64,000 bases of DNA from Lathyrus oleraceus (lineage: Eukaryota; Streptophyta; Magnoliopsida; Fabales; Fabaceae), in NCBI RefSeq assembly GCF_024323335.1, contig NC_066579.1, positions 242,147,652-242,211,651 of the forward strand, written 5' to 3'. The notes beneath the pieces were generated by a model. It was not told the DNA's origin, made no database searches, and was given only the letters and a program-made list of their open reading frames with translations. Every line of letters begins with the position of its first letter. Positions within the stretch are counted from its first letter, which is position 1. Below, piece after piece: positions 47,911-60,412 of this stretch. Both the position numbers and the translations under genes were made by a program.

Positions 47911-50368
47911 AAGAGACCCGCTAGGTCGATGTACCTAGGCAAAAGTAAGGGCATCCCGGCGAACCAAAAGGGTTCGGGCAAAAATTAGGGATAAACATAT
48001 AAAGACGTACACCCGGCAAGTCAAAAACCTGAAAAGGCGGCTTGGGCAAAAAAAGGGTATCCCGGTGGACTGAAAACCTGAAAAGGCGGTCCAAGCAAAA
48101 ATTAGGGATTAAAGCGTATGACTATGCCCCGTTCTCTGTCTGCTCCAACCAAGTTCAAGGGACTGAACAAGCCAATCGCTTCTATCCGACAGCAGGAGAT
48201 GAGATGCTTGAAGACATAATGACAGTAGTGGATTTAAAATCAATAGGACTTTTCCTGCATAGCTTTTTCTTTGTTTTCTCGGCAATTTCCTCTTACTAGG
48301 ATTTCTGTCTCCTTGTACTCAAATTGCCTATTTATAGGCCCTCTTTCAAAATCAATACAATTTCATTTCCAAAAAAAATGCTTTTGTTTTACTTTCTCTG
48401 TTTTGTTTGCGTAAACGTCCATTGATTTAACTTGAATTGATATATGCATTTGAATATGATCAATGTTTATCAAAATACATGCATAAAATAACAATGACAA
48501 TTACTAAAGGACTTCAGGATCGAGGAGAAGGTCTAACCAGGCTTTCCAATGAATCTGTTGCCAATTCTATTCCCCGGCTAAGCCAGTTATTCCCCAGAAG
48601 AAATGGGCATCATCAGACAGATTGATCCTCTCTTCCATCCCCAGCCAGGCTCTGTTGAATATTTCCACCATCAGACCGAAATCAACAACCCCCTGCCGAG
48701 AAAGGGTCATCATTACAAGTATCTCCAATCAGTAGATGGGGATTTATTTTCCCCAGTAGAGTCTCCAAGCAGAACTTCTCATACGCATAACTCATTCATT
48801 ACATCATTTCACAGCATACGCATGCATACAACATTCGCATTTATTTCTTGGCATAACACGAAACATCTCATGCATCATGACATAGCATGAAGCTAACGTT
48901 TCTGTGCAGGTTAATTATCCTCCTGATATAGTCAAAGTAAAAGGTTCATTCAGACATACACCTTTATCAATTATGTACAAAAGTTCGGATACGTATTCCA
49001 GATACCATTCATGGGAACATTCATTCTGACAACACTCCGATATCCTCCTAATGATGGCATCTTTAAGCTCATCCCAGACATTTATTGCAAGTACAACATA
49101 TACAGATATCATCAGATACAGCCTAACATACGGTTCATTCTGATTCAGCCCAACATATGATTCCTTCAACTATTTCAAGACGGTCTAATGTGCGACCCAA
49201 TTAGACCTTCGTCTCCTCAGATGCTACCTAGTGTACGGTACATTTCTGAAGTGTAGTCTAGTGTACGACTACCCCCTTTTTTATCATCAGATTCAGCCTA
49301 ATGGACGGCTCATTCTGCTCAGATACGGTCTAATGTACGACCCAATTTGACCTTCGTCTCCTCAGATGCTACCTAGTGTACGGTACATTTCTGAAGTGTA
49401 GTCTAGTGTACGACTACCCCCTTTTTTATCATCAGATTCAGCCTAATGGACGGCTCATTCTGCTCAGATACGGTCTAATGTACGACCCAATTTGACCTTC
49501 GTCTCCTCAGATGCTACCTAGTGTACGGTACATTTCTGAAGTGTAGTCTAGTGTACGACTACCCCCTTTTTATCATCAGATTCAGCCTAATGGACGGCTC
49601 ATTCTGCTCAGATACGGTCTAATGTACGACCCAATTTGACCTTCGTCTCCTCAGATGCTACCTAGTGTACGGTACATTTCTGAAGTGTAGTCTAGTGTAC
49701 GACTACCCCCTTTTTATCATCAGATTCAGCCTAATGGACGGCTCAGTCTGCTCAGATACGGTCTAATGTACGACCCAATTTGACCTTCGTCTCCTTAGAT
49801 GCTACCTAGTGTACGGTACATTTCTGAAGTGTAGTCTAGTGTACGACTACCCCCTTTTATCATCAGATTCAGCCTAATGGACGGCTCATCCTGCAACTCC
49901 AATACAGTCTATCATAAGACCCACTTGGATCTTCAACTCAGAGACGATCTAGCGTACGATCCATTCTGATTTTTCATCCTCGGCAAAGTCATCTGCCTAA
50001 CGAACAGCTCACTCTGGTATTCAGATACGATCCAGTGTATGATCCATTCTGATCCCTTATCCCCAGCAGTATATAGCATACTCCGACTCCCCGGCGAAGT
50101 CGACAGCATAATGGATGACTCACTATACGGTCTGATGTACGACCCGGTGTGACACCCATGTCTCCAGATATCGTCTAACGTACGACACAATCTGGAAATC
50201 TCCTCATCAAACTTCCTGGATGGCATCTTTAAGCCCATCTCCGTCAAGACTGATGGACAAGCGCACATTGTTGGGGCATTCTAGTGTTCAATAATCTTTC
50301 ACCTCCAGACCACGAACGGCACATACCATTCTGACTCTCTCGGTTCAAGAATATTGAACAGGGGCAGC
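47911..50368 (+). other. Post-pol region of the young Ogre-like element
   Basis: Begins with short repeats of aaaacctgaaaaggcgg and gggtatcccggtgga near 47950-48110, then non-coding sequence, then the 144-bp tandem array. It ends in the polypurine-like tract gaacaggggcagc before the LTR at 50369. Confidence 0.75.
49180..49895. repeat. Tandem array, about five copies of a 144-145 bp unit
   Basis: The unit starts agatacggtctaatgtacga; copies begin at about 49177, 49321, 49466, 49610 and 49754. Each unit contains four variants of a tag/taatgtacggac word. Units are nearly identical, differing mainly in the length of a T run. Confidence 0.95.
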
Positions 50369-52462
50369 TGTCATACCCCAAAATTTGCCCATCAATAGTT
50401 CAAGACATTTTTCAGGGGCATTCCGACTCATTTTATGGCACTGATCTTAAAGGGACAAAGGCCCAGCTCACGAATGGCCCAATCCAGAAAATGGCCCAAA
50501 CTGGCCTGTTCGCTACACGCTCGCCTAGCGAACGTTACGTTCGCTACACGCTCGCCTAGCGAACGTTCGCTACACGCTCGCCTAGCGAAGCAAACGTTCG
50601 CTACCAGCTCGCCTAGCGAGGCTGACAGACAACAAAAAATTTCGGGCTTCGTTCTGAGCCCATTAGGTCATGAAAAAGGGCATTATAAATACCAGCACTT
50701 CAGTAATGAAAAAAAAAAACGAAAAAAGGAGGAAAGGAGAACTCTAGCAAGCAAACCCTAGCGCTCACAGACGGAAAACCCTAAAGGAAGCCCTGAAGGA
50801 AAAGCCGGCGGCAGCAAGGTCACTTCCGCTCAATTCGATCCGATCGGCCAACTCAAGGTTACAATTCGATTACAAACAGGTTGACATTGCTATTACTACC
50901 TTATGTTCTTAATTTGCATATGATATCATGATTGAATTTATGAAACTATCTTAAGTTTTACATATGAATTTAAGTATGCATGAACACTTGAATGTCTAAC
51001 CACATAATCTCTGTAATGAATGCTATAAAGTGTGAAGTTTGCTGCCATTATATCGTTATTAAAACCGGAATCCGCAGCCGCTCGCTAGCACATCGCTAAG
51101 CGAGCATGCAGCGAGTATTCGCTAAGCCTTCGCTAGGCGAGGCAGGCGCGAACCTGACAGTAGCCAACTTTTCTGTTCTGACTCTTCATTCATGTTTTAT
51201 CATAGCCAGGCATTGTTTATCTGATCCTATTACTGTTGTGATTTCCTTTGCGGTGTAATCCTCGATTGCACCCTGATTTGGTATGCTAACCCGTTTGTTA
51301 AATTTTGCAAAGGTTCATATGTCCCAGAAAAAAAGACCGCCGTTAGGTCTTCCACTTTATTTGCGGGATACCCTTGTGGAGGCTCACCCTAAATTTTAAT
51401 AATTAATTTTAATGTGTTAATTTTAATAATTAATTTTAATGTATTAATTTTAATGTATTATTTTTAATGTATTGATTTTAATGTGGAGCTTCATCATAAT
51501 CACCTAATTAACTTTAAAATGTGGCCTTTAAATATGTGATCTTGGACCCCTCTTTTGCCTTATGATATTACGGTATTACGGTCATGTCCCGCGAATGTAG
51601 GGATACACTTAGCAAAGACCCTTCGATTAAATCATCATAAAATAAATCATGGTCCCTCGGATGTTGCCTTCGAAAATACAATTTTGTCCCTCGATGACCC
51701 TTCGGTGTAGCCTACGGTTAAATGATGATCGTCCCTTCGAATGCTAAGGTATCCTTACAACTGTTGCCTTCAATGACCTATCGATGACCCTACGGTGACC
51801 CTTAAACATCCAAAGGGTAAGATTACTTACTTCTCAATAGTAAGGACAGTTTTACCCTCATAAGGATAGGAAATGCCCATAACGACCTCAGGAAGGTATA
51901 ACTCTCAATTACTGGATCATAACCTAAAACATTTTCCACCCCTCACACTTTACACTTTACAAATCCTAGAAAATCACCACTTGGTATACATTCATACTAG
52001 AATCATTACCGAGTCATATTTTTCTAAACAACTTTCAAAACTAAACGAGATAACCACTTTGTATACATTCATACAAGAATCATTACAAAGTTAAATTCTC
52101 TTTTCAAAACCTTTTCTAATCCGCTTTCAAAATTAAACGAGATAAATACTTTGTATACATTCATACGAGAATCATTACAAAGTTAAACTCTCTTTCAAAC
52201 ATTTTTTAAGCAATTCACCGACACTTTTTCAGACAAAAATATAAGTGATCCAGCAATTAAGAGCCCATGGATAACCATGGATACAAAGGGTGCTAATACC
52301 TTCCCTTTGTATAATGTACCTCCCGAACCCAAAATCTATTGAGGTCTTTCCTGTTCTTTTCCACCTTTCCTTATTGGATAAAAGAAAAGTCGGTGGCGAC
52401 TCTTGCTAACCGCGACATTGCGATAAAAAGCAAAACACCCCAAGTCAGTTCACCGTATGACA
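50369..52462 (+). repeat. 3' LTR of the young Ogre-like element
   Basis: Matches 40376-42438 apart from about ten substitutions and one extra copy of the ttcgctacacgctcgcctag unit, which makes it 31 bp longer. Confidence 0.97.
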
Positions 52463-52926
52463 ATGGCTATCATACCTCAGTGCATATCTCCACTGGGGAA
52501 ACTCCTTTCTCTCTCGTGTATGGCATGGCCGTGGTCCTTCTTGTTGAAGTAGAGATTCCTTCTTTAAGGATTTTGACCGATGTCAAGCTTGATGAAGCCG
52601 AATGGGTACAAGCCCGATTTGACCTGCTGAACCTCATTGATGAGAAGCACTTGGCAGCCATCTGCCACAATCAACTTTACCAAAAGTGCATCAAGAGGGC
52701 ACATGACAAGAAAGTATTCTCCCGCAGCCTCAAGGCCAGAGACCTTGTGTTGAAGAAGATTATGCCCATTCACACTGATCCAAGGGGCAAATGGACGCCG
52801 AATTATCAAGGGCCATATGTTGTAAGAAAGGTCTTCTCTAGAGGAGCCTTAATCCTTGCGATTATGGATGGTGAAGATCTTCCATCCCTTGTGAACACGG
52901 ATGCAGTAAAAAAATACTACGCTTGA
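52463..52926 (+). pseudogene. Ogre integrase, C-terminal part, continued from 40375
   Basis: After the target duplication the older element reads on: GETPFSLVYGMAVVLLVEVE, LIDEKHLAAICHNQLYQK, DPRGKWTPNYQGPYVVRKVF, ending KKYYA and a stop at 52924-52926. Open throughout. It forms one domain with 40230-40375. Confidence 0.85.
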
Positions 52927-55041
52927 AAAGTTAAAAGAAAAAAGAGAGCCCGACAAGTTGTAAACCCGAAAGGGCGACTTATGCAAAAATGGGTATCCCG
53001 GTAGACTAAAAACCCGAAAAGACGGTCTAGGAAAAAATTAGGGATTTAACAAAGGCGAGAGGCTGCATCCCATAAAGAATCGTTCTTCACTCCTCAGTGA
53101 GTTAACCTAGTGGCTTCCCCAGCAAGTCAATCTAGTCATTCTCCTTTTAAAGCAAGATCAAAGAACGACCAATGACATCAATACTATAGCAGAGTTGGAA
53201 TTTGGTTGACATCCGAGATATTTCATTGCCATTATAGTTTTTCAATTTACTTTTCGCAATCACCTCTTTTATGAATTGCTTTCCTTTGTACAAAATCACC
53301 CATTTTTGGGACCCTTTACCAATAAAACCAATTCCCCATATTGTGCTCAATTTTTTTACTTTTTCTGCTTTGTTTGCGAAATGTGACTTTTTCTCAAAAA
53401 TTGATATCACATCGGAAATTTCTTGATAAAAATAAACTTTCTCAAACAAAAACTTTAAGGGAAACAACATTGAGTTACTTCTCTTTCAAAAATTGCTAAA
53501 GGTGACCCAAAACATGTTTGGTATCCCCCGTCTGAAAGCGCCATACAGTCTCGTGGACTTGGTCAATCAAATTCTTCCGCGGCGGAAACCCTCAACCATT
53601 GCACCTAGTTCTTTCTTGGGTATCAGAAATTCCAATTTTCCGGTATCGGAAAGTCAATACACTTTCCCCAATCATCTTTTCAAGCCTAATCATACTTGAC
53701 ACAACTTACAAACCCCGCATTCCCTTGCATTCCCCTGTAAAAACCCAAGCATCACCATCTTGCATACATGACATTACATCATAAGTATCTTCTGTAAACT
53801 TATACTCAATTAATTTACCGAAATCCTGAATTTCCCAACCGTTGTTAGGGATTTTCCCCAATAGAGTCAATATTCGATCTCAAAATATTTCCTCAAGCAG
53901 AGTCATGTATTCCAGTCGTTGCTAGGAATCGTCACTGAACTGTTTTGTTTCAAGTTTCCCTAGAAGATTCAGGTATTCTAGTCGTCGCTAAGAATCGTCA
54001 CTGTACTTCTTCCATCCCAGAGAGTCATCACCATCTTTTCATTTCTCACCGCAGAGTCAGGTATTCTTAGCTGTTGTTAAGAATCATCACTGAACTTTCC
54101 CCTTTTATTAAGTACGAGGTATCTTGGGCTCATTCCCCAATCCAAGTTAAATATTCATAGTAGTATATATAAATCATCTTTGAATCCCCCCCCAGCATGA
54201 GTCAGGTATTCTAATCTTCATAAGGAATCATCACTGATATGCTATTTTCCCCCAGCTAAGTCAGGTATTTCTAGCCATCGCTAGGAATCATCACTGAACT
54301 AGATAATTCGTTCCCTAACAGATGTCAGGTATTCTAGTCGCTGCTAGGAATCATCACTGAATTTTTATATTTTCCTCAACAAAGTCAGGTATTCTAGGCA
54401 TCGCTCAGAATCTTCATTGTACCTTCTTGAGAAGATTATCCCCAGTCGAGTCAGGTATTCCGGCCATCGTTGAGAATCGTCACTGAACAACTTATTTCCC
54501 CCACAGAGTCGGGTATTCTGACTGTTGTTAATAATCATCACTGTACCTTGTTTATCTCAAGCTAAGTCAGGTATTCCAGCCCTTGCTGGGAATCATCACT
54601 GAACCTAGTTATTTTCCCCCAATGAATAAGGTATTCTAGCCGTCGCTAAGAATCATCACTGAATTCACTTGGACGATCCCTAGTTAGATATAAGGTATTC
54701 CAACCGTTGCTAGGAATTACCTTCTTTTCCTCCCCAGCCGTTGCTAGGGGCAATCGTCCTTTTTTTTTCTTCGAGATTCCCACCTCCCCAACGGAGTTTC
54801 TTCCCTCCGTCTTCTTGAGGTTTTTGATATCAAAAGATACTTATGTTATATACATTACATCGCACGCATAATAATCATAACCATGCATAATGCCTAAAAC
54901 AAATCAACTCATATCACTATTATACCCAACATGGCAAATTTTTGATTACTCTTAATAGTATTTAATCCCCTCCTACCATGAATGTATTGAAAGCTGTTGC
55001 TATCCATACCTTCAGGTTCGAGAAGATTAAATAGGGGCAAC
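52927..55041 (+). other. Post-pol region of the older Ogre with degenerate repeats and polypurine tract
   Basis: Starts with acccgaaa.gacggtc-type repeats like those after 47911. 53890-54760 holds about twelve or thirteen imperfect units of roughly 60-70 bp with the core gtcaggtattctagccgtcg and aggaatcatcactgaa. Ends with gattaaataggggcaac before the LTR. Confidence 0.8.
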
Positions 55042-58000
55042 TGTCATATCCTCAAATTTGCCTTACCCCATATCATCTTTTTGAGCCCTAAGCCCTAAGC
55101 ATACATCCCACATATCTCATCTCATATGCATTTATACTTAATGACCACAATGATCCACAAGCCCAAGGCATGGAATTCATTTGCAAATCCCTAAGATCCT
55201 ATGATCATGTTGAGGTGTTCTCAATCCACCTTAACCCTAATACCATCCTCAAGCATACCACAAATCTTGGAGGATCACCCAAGGCATCTCACTCACTCCC
55301 CAAACCCAATTTGGGTGGTGAGTCCCCTTTGAAGAAGCTTCAAGATTCATCTGGTCACCCAAGGACCAAACCCTAGTTCTTGATCCTCTTTTGGCTTGTA
55401 CAAGTCACGATTCACCACGGACATTGACCATTCCTTTAAGGACCCCTTAAATCCAATGCTTGTTCATGCACCATACCCTTTAAACATCTCAATTTGATCC
55501 TTGCATCTCAAACCCTAATCTAGTTAGCTTTGGTTCTTGATGAAACTTGTGGCTCAAGAAATCCTAGTTTAAGGATCCCTTGATCATTGACCTTGCTCAT
55601 TTTTGACCACCCAATCACCCTACCATTCATTCAACATAATTTTGTGTCCATTACAATTAAAATCTACCATTTAAACATCTATTCAAGCCATGTTACAAGT
55701 TGTTGGTTTGTTCATGATTTTTCAACTTTCAATGCTTTGATCCATCCAATAATTTGACCTAAAATCATCCCACAAAGGTTCAAATCTAATTTAACATTAT
55801 TTTATGATCATATAAACTCAAAACATCCACCATTATGCCTTGGAAATCAAGAAATCACAAAATCCCCAAATTAGGTCATGTTGGTTGGTCACATTTTGGC
55901 AAGAATGGCCTATGGGAAGTTCCAAAGACCATAACTTTTTCATTTCTCAAGCTTTTTGAATTCCACTTCTAGCCAAATGTTTTAAATAACTTCCTCTCCA
56001 ACTTTATTTCAAGGTCCAATACCTAATTCATTGAGGAAGGGGTTCAATTTTTCTATTGGTCAAATTGGTCCAACATGCCCTAAAATCATGTCATGACCAC
56101 TACTTTGACACATTGCTATTTCCAAACCACAAACCCTTTTGACCTAGTTCTTTTTGAGTTCAATCAAGATCATGGCAAAGAGAAAATGTCCCAAAATTGA
56201 GACAAAATGCATGAGCCAATTTTGTTTGGCCTTGGTTCAAACATGGAGGTTCATCCTGATGTGCAAGACATACCCATTAGTCAGAAATCGCAAATGGATG
56301 CACCAAGTCCTCAAACCATTTCAATCTGATTCCGATGGTCCCAAAACATGGTGCATATGGTATTATGGTATGATTGGAAGTCAACTTGGACATAGAAACC
56401 TCATAAATCAGAAAACTCAACCCCATGTGCAAATTCTGATTTTTGCCCAAAATGACAAAAAGAAAAATCCACAGCAAGCCTTCTCTTTGCGCTTGTTTAT
56501 TCTAGATCAATGCTAAGGACCAAAGCAAAGTTGTATGTGGTGCAAACAAGCTCATACCGCAACCACACTTGTCCCCCATGATCTCACTTCAACCATGCTT
56601 CGAGCCACTCCCCTTTTCTAAGTAATCCTCCACATTCTCCCTCCAAAACTATCCACACACTTTTCCTATAAATAGGAGAAGGCGCCCCCTTCACTTTCTA
56701 AGCTTCAAATTCCCTAAAACCTCTGTTGAACTTTTCACCTCAAGCTTCAAAAATAGAACATCATGTTTTGAGTTTCCAAGTGTTTTAACTTCAAACAACC
56801 ATCCTGAAACCTTCACTAACCATCATTCAAACTTTCCAAATACCTAACTCACCTTCTACAAGCTTCATCTGAGCTAAGCCATACCATCAAAAATCCTACC
56901 TAAGTTGTTTCTGATCAGGTAGTTCTCTTCACCCCCATCATCTAAACAAGTTACCACCCCTCTCAAAATGATCTTCTGATAATTTCCCCTAAGTTCCCAT
57001 CTTTTATTACTCAGCATTTAGCATTTAATTTTTAATATAGGTCAAGTTCATCTTTCTGGTTCGTGAGAGAAAACTCCATACTCAAAGCCAATCAATGGCT
57101 CATGAGTGTGGATGAGAGTTTGTTTATGATCATGTGTTATGATTCCACAAAAAATATGATTTGAAATTACGTTTTTCCAAATTTTGATTTTCAAAAATCT
57201 CAAGGTTGAAGACGACACCGAGGTCGTTGCTTCGCGCGAATTTCGAATTCAAAAAGATATCGTGTCCCACTCTGATTGGTTGGCTGGCGTGCGAATCCCT
57301 TTTTTAATTTGATTGCTTCGGTGTGTCTTATTAACACCACCAAGCTTGTGGCCTAGTGAGAGAGGGGGTTGATCCCCCCATGACCCCAAGGTCAAGGGTT
57401 CAACCATTGACTTGTGCAAATCCTTTATTCTTTTTTCATTTGTTCTATTTTATTCATTTATTTTTCTCATTTTCCTTCCATTTTGATTTATTTTTGAACC
57501 CTTTTTATTTTTATTATTCTGAAAATATGTCCAACATATACTTTTGTTATTTTTGCCTCTAGTATTTGATTTTATTTTATTTCAAGTCATTTGGTTATTT
57601 TTTGAGGGACTTATGAGGTCTTGAACCTTAGGGCCAATGAGATATACTTTTATCATGGTGTTGGCTTGGTTAGGGTTGATTGAACCTTACTTGTTTCAAA
57701 TCTACTAATGGATGATCAAATGTTCATCCATGGTACTTTGAATCATGGATAGGTTGCCCCTACACCAACCAGCTTGAGTCATTGGACATGTATATGAGGC
57801 TTTGCATATGTTAACTTGTGATTTCATATATTACATTATGTTTCCTTTTGGTTTATACTAACCCACTAACCCTCTACTAATTTGTTTATATCATATACTA
57901 ACCCTTTACTAACTTTTTAATATAATACTTTATTCTTATAAATTGTTAACTTAACAACCTAATCAATCATAACTTTCAACCTTGGGATAATTATAGTCTT

Positions 58001-58230
58001 CCTTTTTTCAATCTATTGATAGATGGACTTGAGGTTGAATAACTTTCATTATACAAATCTATGGTAAGTTGATCCATTGATCTTCCATACTCTGCATCAG
58101 TGATGTTTTATCCCTTGATGTGCCATATTTTGAATCTATTGACCTAAGGATAGATAATCCTCAAGTGTTGGTCCATTGTTCATAATATAACTTAACCTAA
58201 CTTTACTAAGTTTTGATTATTACTAACCTC

Positions 58231-58279
<49 letters not shown>

Positions 58280-59535
58280 CATTGTAATTATTAATTTTTA
58301 TTTACTTTTATGTCCTTTACGTTCAAGTACTCATTATCATCATCATTGTATAAACTTCATCTTGCATACTTTATCATTTGTCTTTACTTTATTATTATCA
58401 TACATTAAAAACAACAAAAATATGATAAAATTATAAGACCAAAAACAATCCATTGTATTTAATCCACTTGGACTTAGAGGGTCTTATCCTAGGACCTTTG
58501 CTTGGAGGCCTTTTCCATTACTTTTTTGTGATACTTTGTTTCAAACTTTGGGTTTCATTTGTACTAACATACTTGTTGTAAGAATGACATCATGGCATCG
58601 TCCTAGGAGGACATGTTTGTAAGACCATTATCCTTTGTTTAGCTTGGGTCACTTCTTTGCACACACAAGGCTTCCTCTTGGGCTACCTTACAATGAGACC
58701 CTTTTATTTTCTCAATAAAATAAATAAACCCTTGATCCAACGTCAAGTGGATTTTTCATAATCAAATTCAATACACTTGATAACTACGATTAGTATTGTG
58801 CGCCACGAGCCTTAAGTGGTGGAGAATGAGTGAGAATAGAGCATTCCTACCCTCACTCTGATTATTCTGGAAGCAAGATGCTTGGCTTGTTGTCTATAAT
58901 ATTCACCTCCACCCCTAGACTTTAGTGCAATCTAATCACAAACATTCTTTTCATAAACCCTTGTTTAAGGTAAAATCAACACAACCCATCAAACATAATT
59001 TTTGTGCCTTAGGACATCCATCCCTAAAACCCTTTTCTCAAAGGTAAAATCAATCAGCACACAAATATTTTTTACTCCGAACTACAGAGCTCTGATTCTT
59101 CATCCCCGATGAGTGATACATAGGCACAAGGGCCAGAATCCTTGGCAAGTACAATAATAAAAAACCAAAATCCCTCTCTTTCACACATATTCTTCTGAAA
59201 ATAAAACAATAACGTGATAAATCCCCACATACGTAAACAACCCAAATGGTTCCATGGAGTACCATGGACGTGATGGGTTCTAATACCTCCCCTTTGTGTA
59301 ATTGACTCCCGAACCCAAATCTCGTTTGCGAGACAAATTCCTTATCCCTTTCTAGCACTTCCCATGCACATACCTTTTTGAGGGTTTTATTGACTATTTC
59401 CCCTTGCCTCTCCGATAAAGGCACACAAATGAAATTCGGTGGCAACTCTTATGATATTTCCTTCTCCTCTTTATGGAGGCAATTCCATTGTTCAGTCTGT
59501 CCAGTTCCCTCGTTCCCAAAACCCCAATAGCGACA
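55042..59535 (+). repeat. 4.5-kb Ogre LTR, flanked by internal sequence on both sides
   Basis: Starts TGTCATATCCTCAAATTTG after a polypurine tract and ends AATAGCGACA before a primer site. Related to, but much longer and more diverged than, the LTR of the young element. A TATA-like cctataaataggag is at 56665. The fragment at 39031 derives from the same family. It contains an (ATT)n run. Confidence 0.8.
58231..58279. repeat. (ATT)n microsatellite
   Basis: About sixteen ATT units inside the long Ogre LTR. Confidence 0.95.
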
Positions 59536-59537
59536 GC

Positions 59538-59555
59538 TAGAGACTCTGTTGGGGA
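59538..59555 (+). promoter_or_regulatory. Primer-binding site, decayed tRNA-Arg type
   Basis: tagagactctgttgggga differs from the site at 42443 at three positions and lies two bases after the LTR end. Confidence 0.75.
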
Positions 59556-60412
59556 CTGAACCCAAAGTCTCTGGTTTTCCCTAAGCGAGTCTAGCCTAGT
59601 TTGGGTTGTGTTTCTTTTACGCACGTAGGGGGTTTATCCGTTATTTATTTTTTCTATATATATTGCCTTTATTACTAACATGTGTATATTTTCTTTGTCT
59701 ATCTGTTGGTCCACAACCTTGATTCCATGAAGAAGAAAATTTGGAGGCAATAATGATTGCAAAGAAAACCTTATGTGAAAGACTCTCCATCCGAGTCTGA
59801 GAGCTTGCTTGAGATATGAGAGGTTGAGTAGTATTGGTCCCCGAGGTGCCTTCCTCGTAAGGTTCGTACGAGAACCTCACTTAGTGGTAGACTCTCTTAA
59901 GGGGATTGATGATCGTCATGCTTTCGGCGTCATCCTTTCCTTTATTAGAGTCTGTGACCCTAAGACCCCCTTTTTAGAACATTTAACCTTGGCCATCCTA
60001 GACCGATGGTCGCGTGGTATACGTCCCTGAGGTGCCTTCCTCGTAGGGGCCGATACAAAGATCTCACTTAGAGTAGATGACCTTGATGGAGCAGTCGTCT
60101 GGAAAGTAAATTGACATAAGTGACTAACAGTCAAGGGAGTCCATGACTCTAGGATCAGTGTCTTACATCCAATATCTCAAAAGCCCTAGATCATGCAAAG
60201 CGAGAAACTTGGTTTACAAAGCAGTCATTATTAAACCTCATGCTTCGTCATGATGGTCCGAGACTTTGAACCCATGCCTAAGTTCCATGGAAATTAATAA
60301 GAACCAATCATTCATTCATACATACATTCATTCATCATCAAACTAATAAGTAAAACTCTTAAGATTTTTCGTTTGTTCAAACACAAAATTACAAGACTTT
60401 TTACGAACAATC

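Larger units (their letters stand above)
40376..52462 (+). mobile_element. Young Ogre-like Ty3/gypsy element, 12.1 kb, internally deleted
   Basis: The ends TGTCATACCCC and GTATGACA and a perfect 5-bp duplication, atggc (40371-40375 and 52463-52467), define it. The LTRs are 2063 and 2094 bp and differ at about ten bases plus one 31-bp repeat unit, suggesting insertion about 0.2 million years ago at 1.3e-8 per site per year. The primer site fits tRNA-Arg. Coding content is only gag, fragments of RT and RNase H, and an integrase C-terminus; ORF1 and protease are missing. It must have been copied with enzymes from a related element or been damaged since. Confidence 0.95.
39711..55041 (+). mobile_element. 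Older Ogre-like element (3' half), host of the young Ogre insertion
   Basis: Integrase sequence at about 39830-40375 continues at 52463-52926 once the 40376-52462 insertion is removed. Downstream come the typical Ogre post-pol region, a degenerate repeat array, a purine-rich tract (gattaaataggggcaac) and an LTR. The 5' part is replaced by the rearranged pieces at 37700-39702. Confidence 0.75.

Noticed and set aside
49180..49895. Regular repeats considered as a CRISPR array
   Set aside because: Units of 144 bp are contiguous with no unique spacers, and the DNA is plant nuclear.
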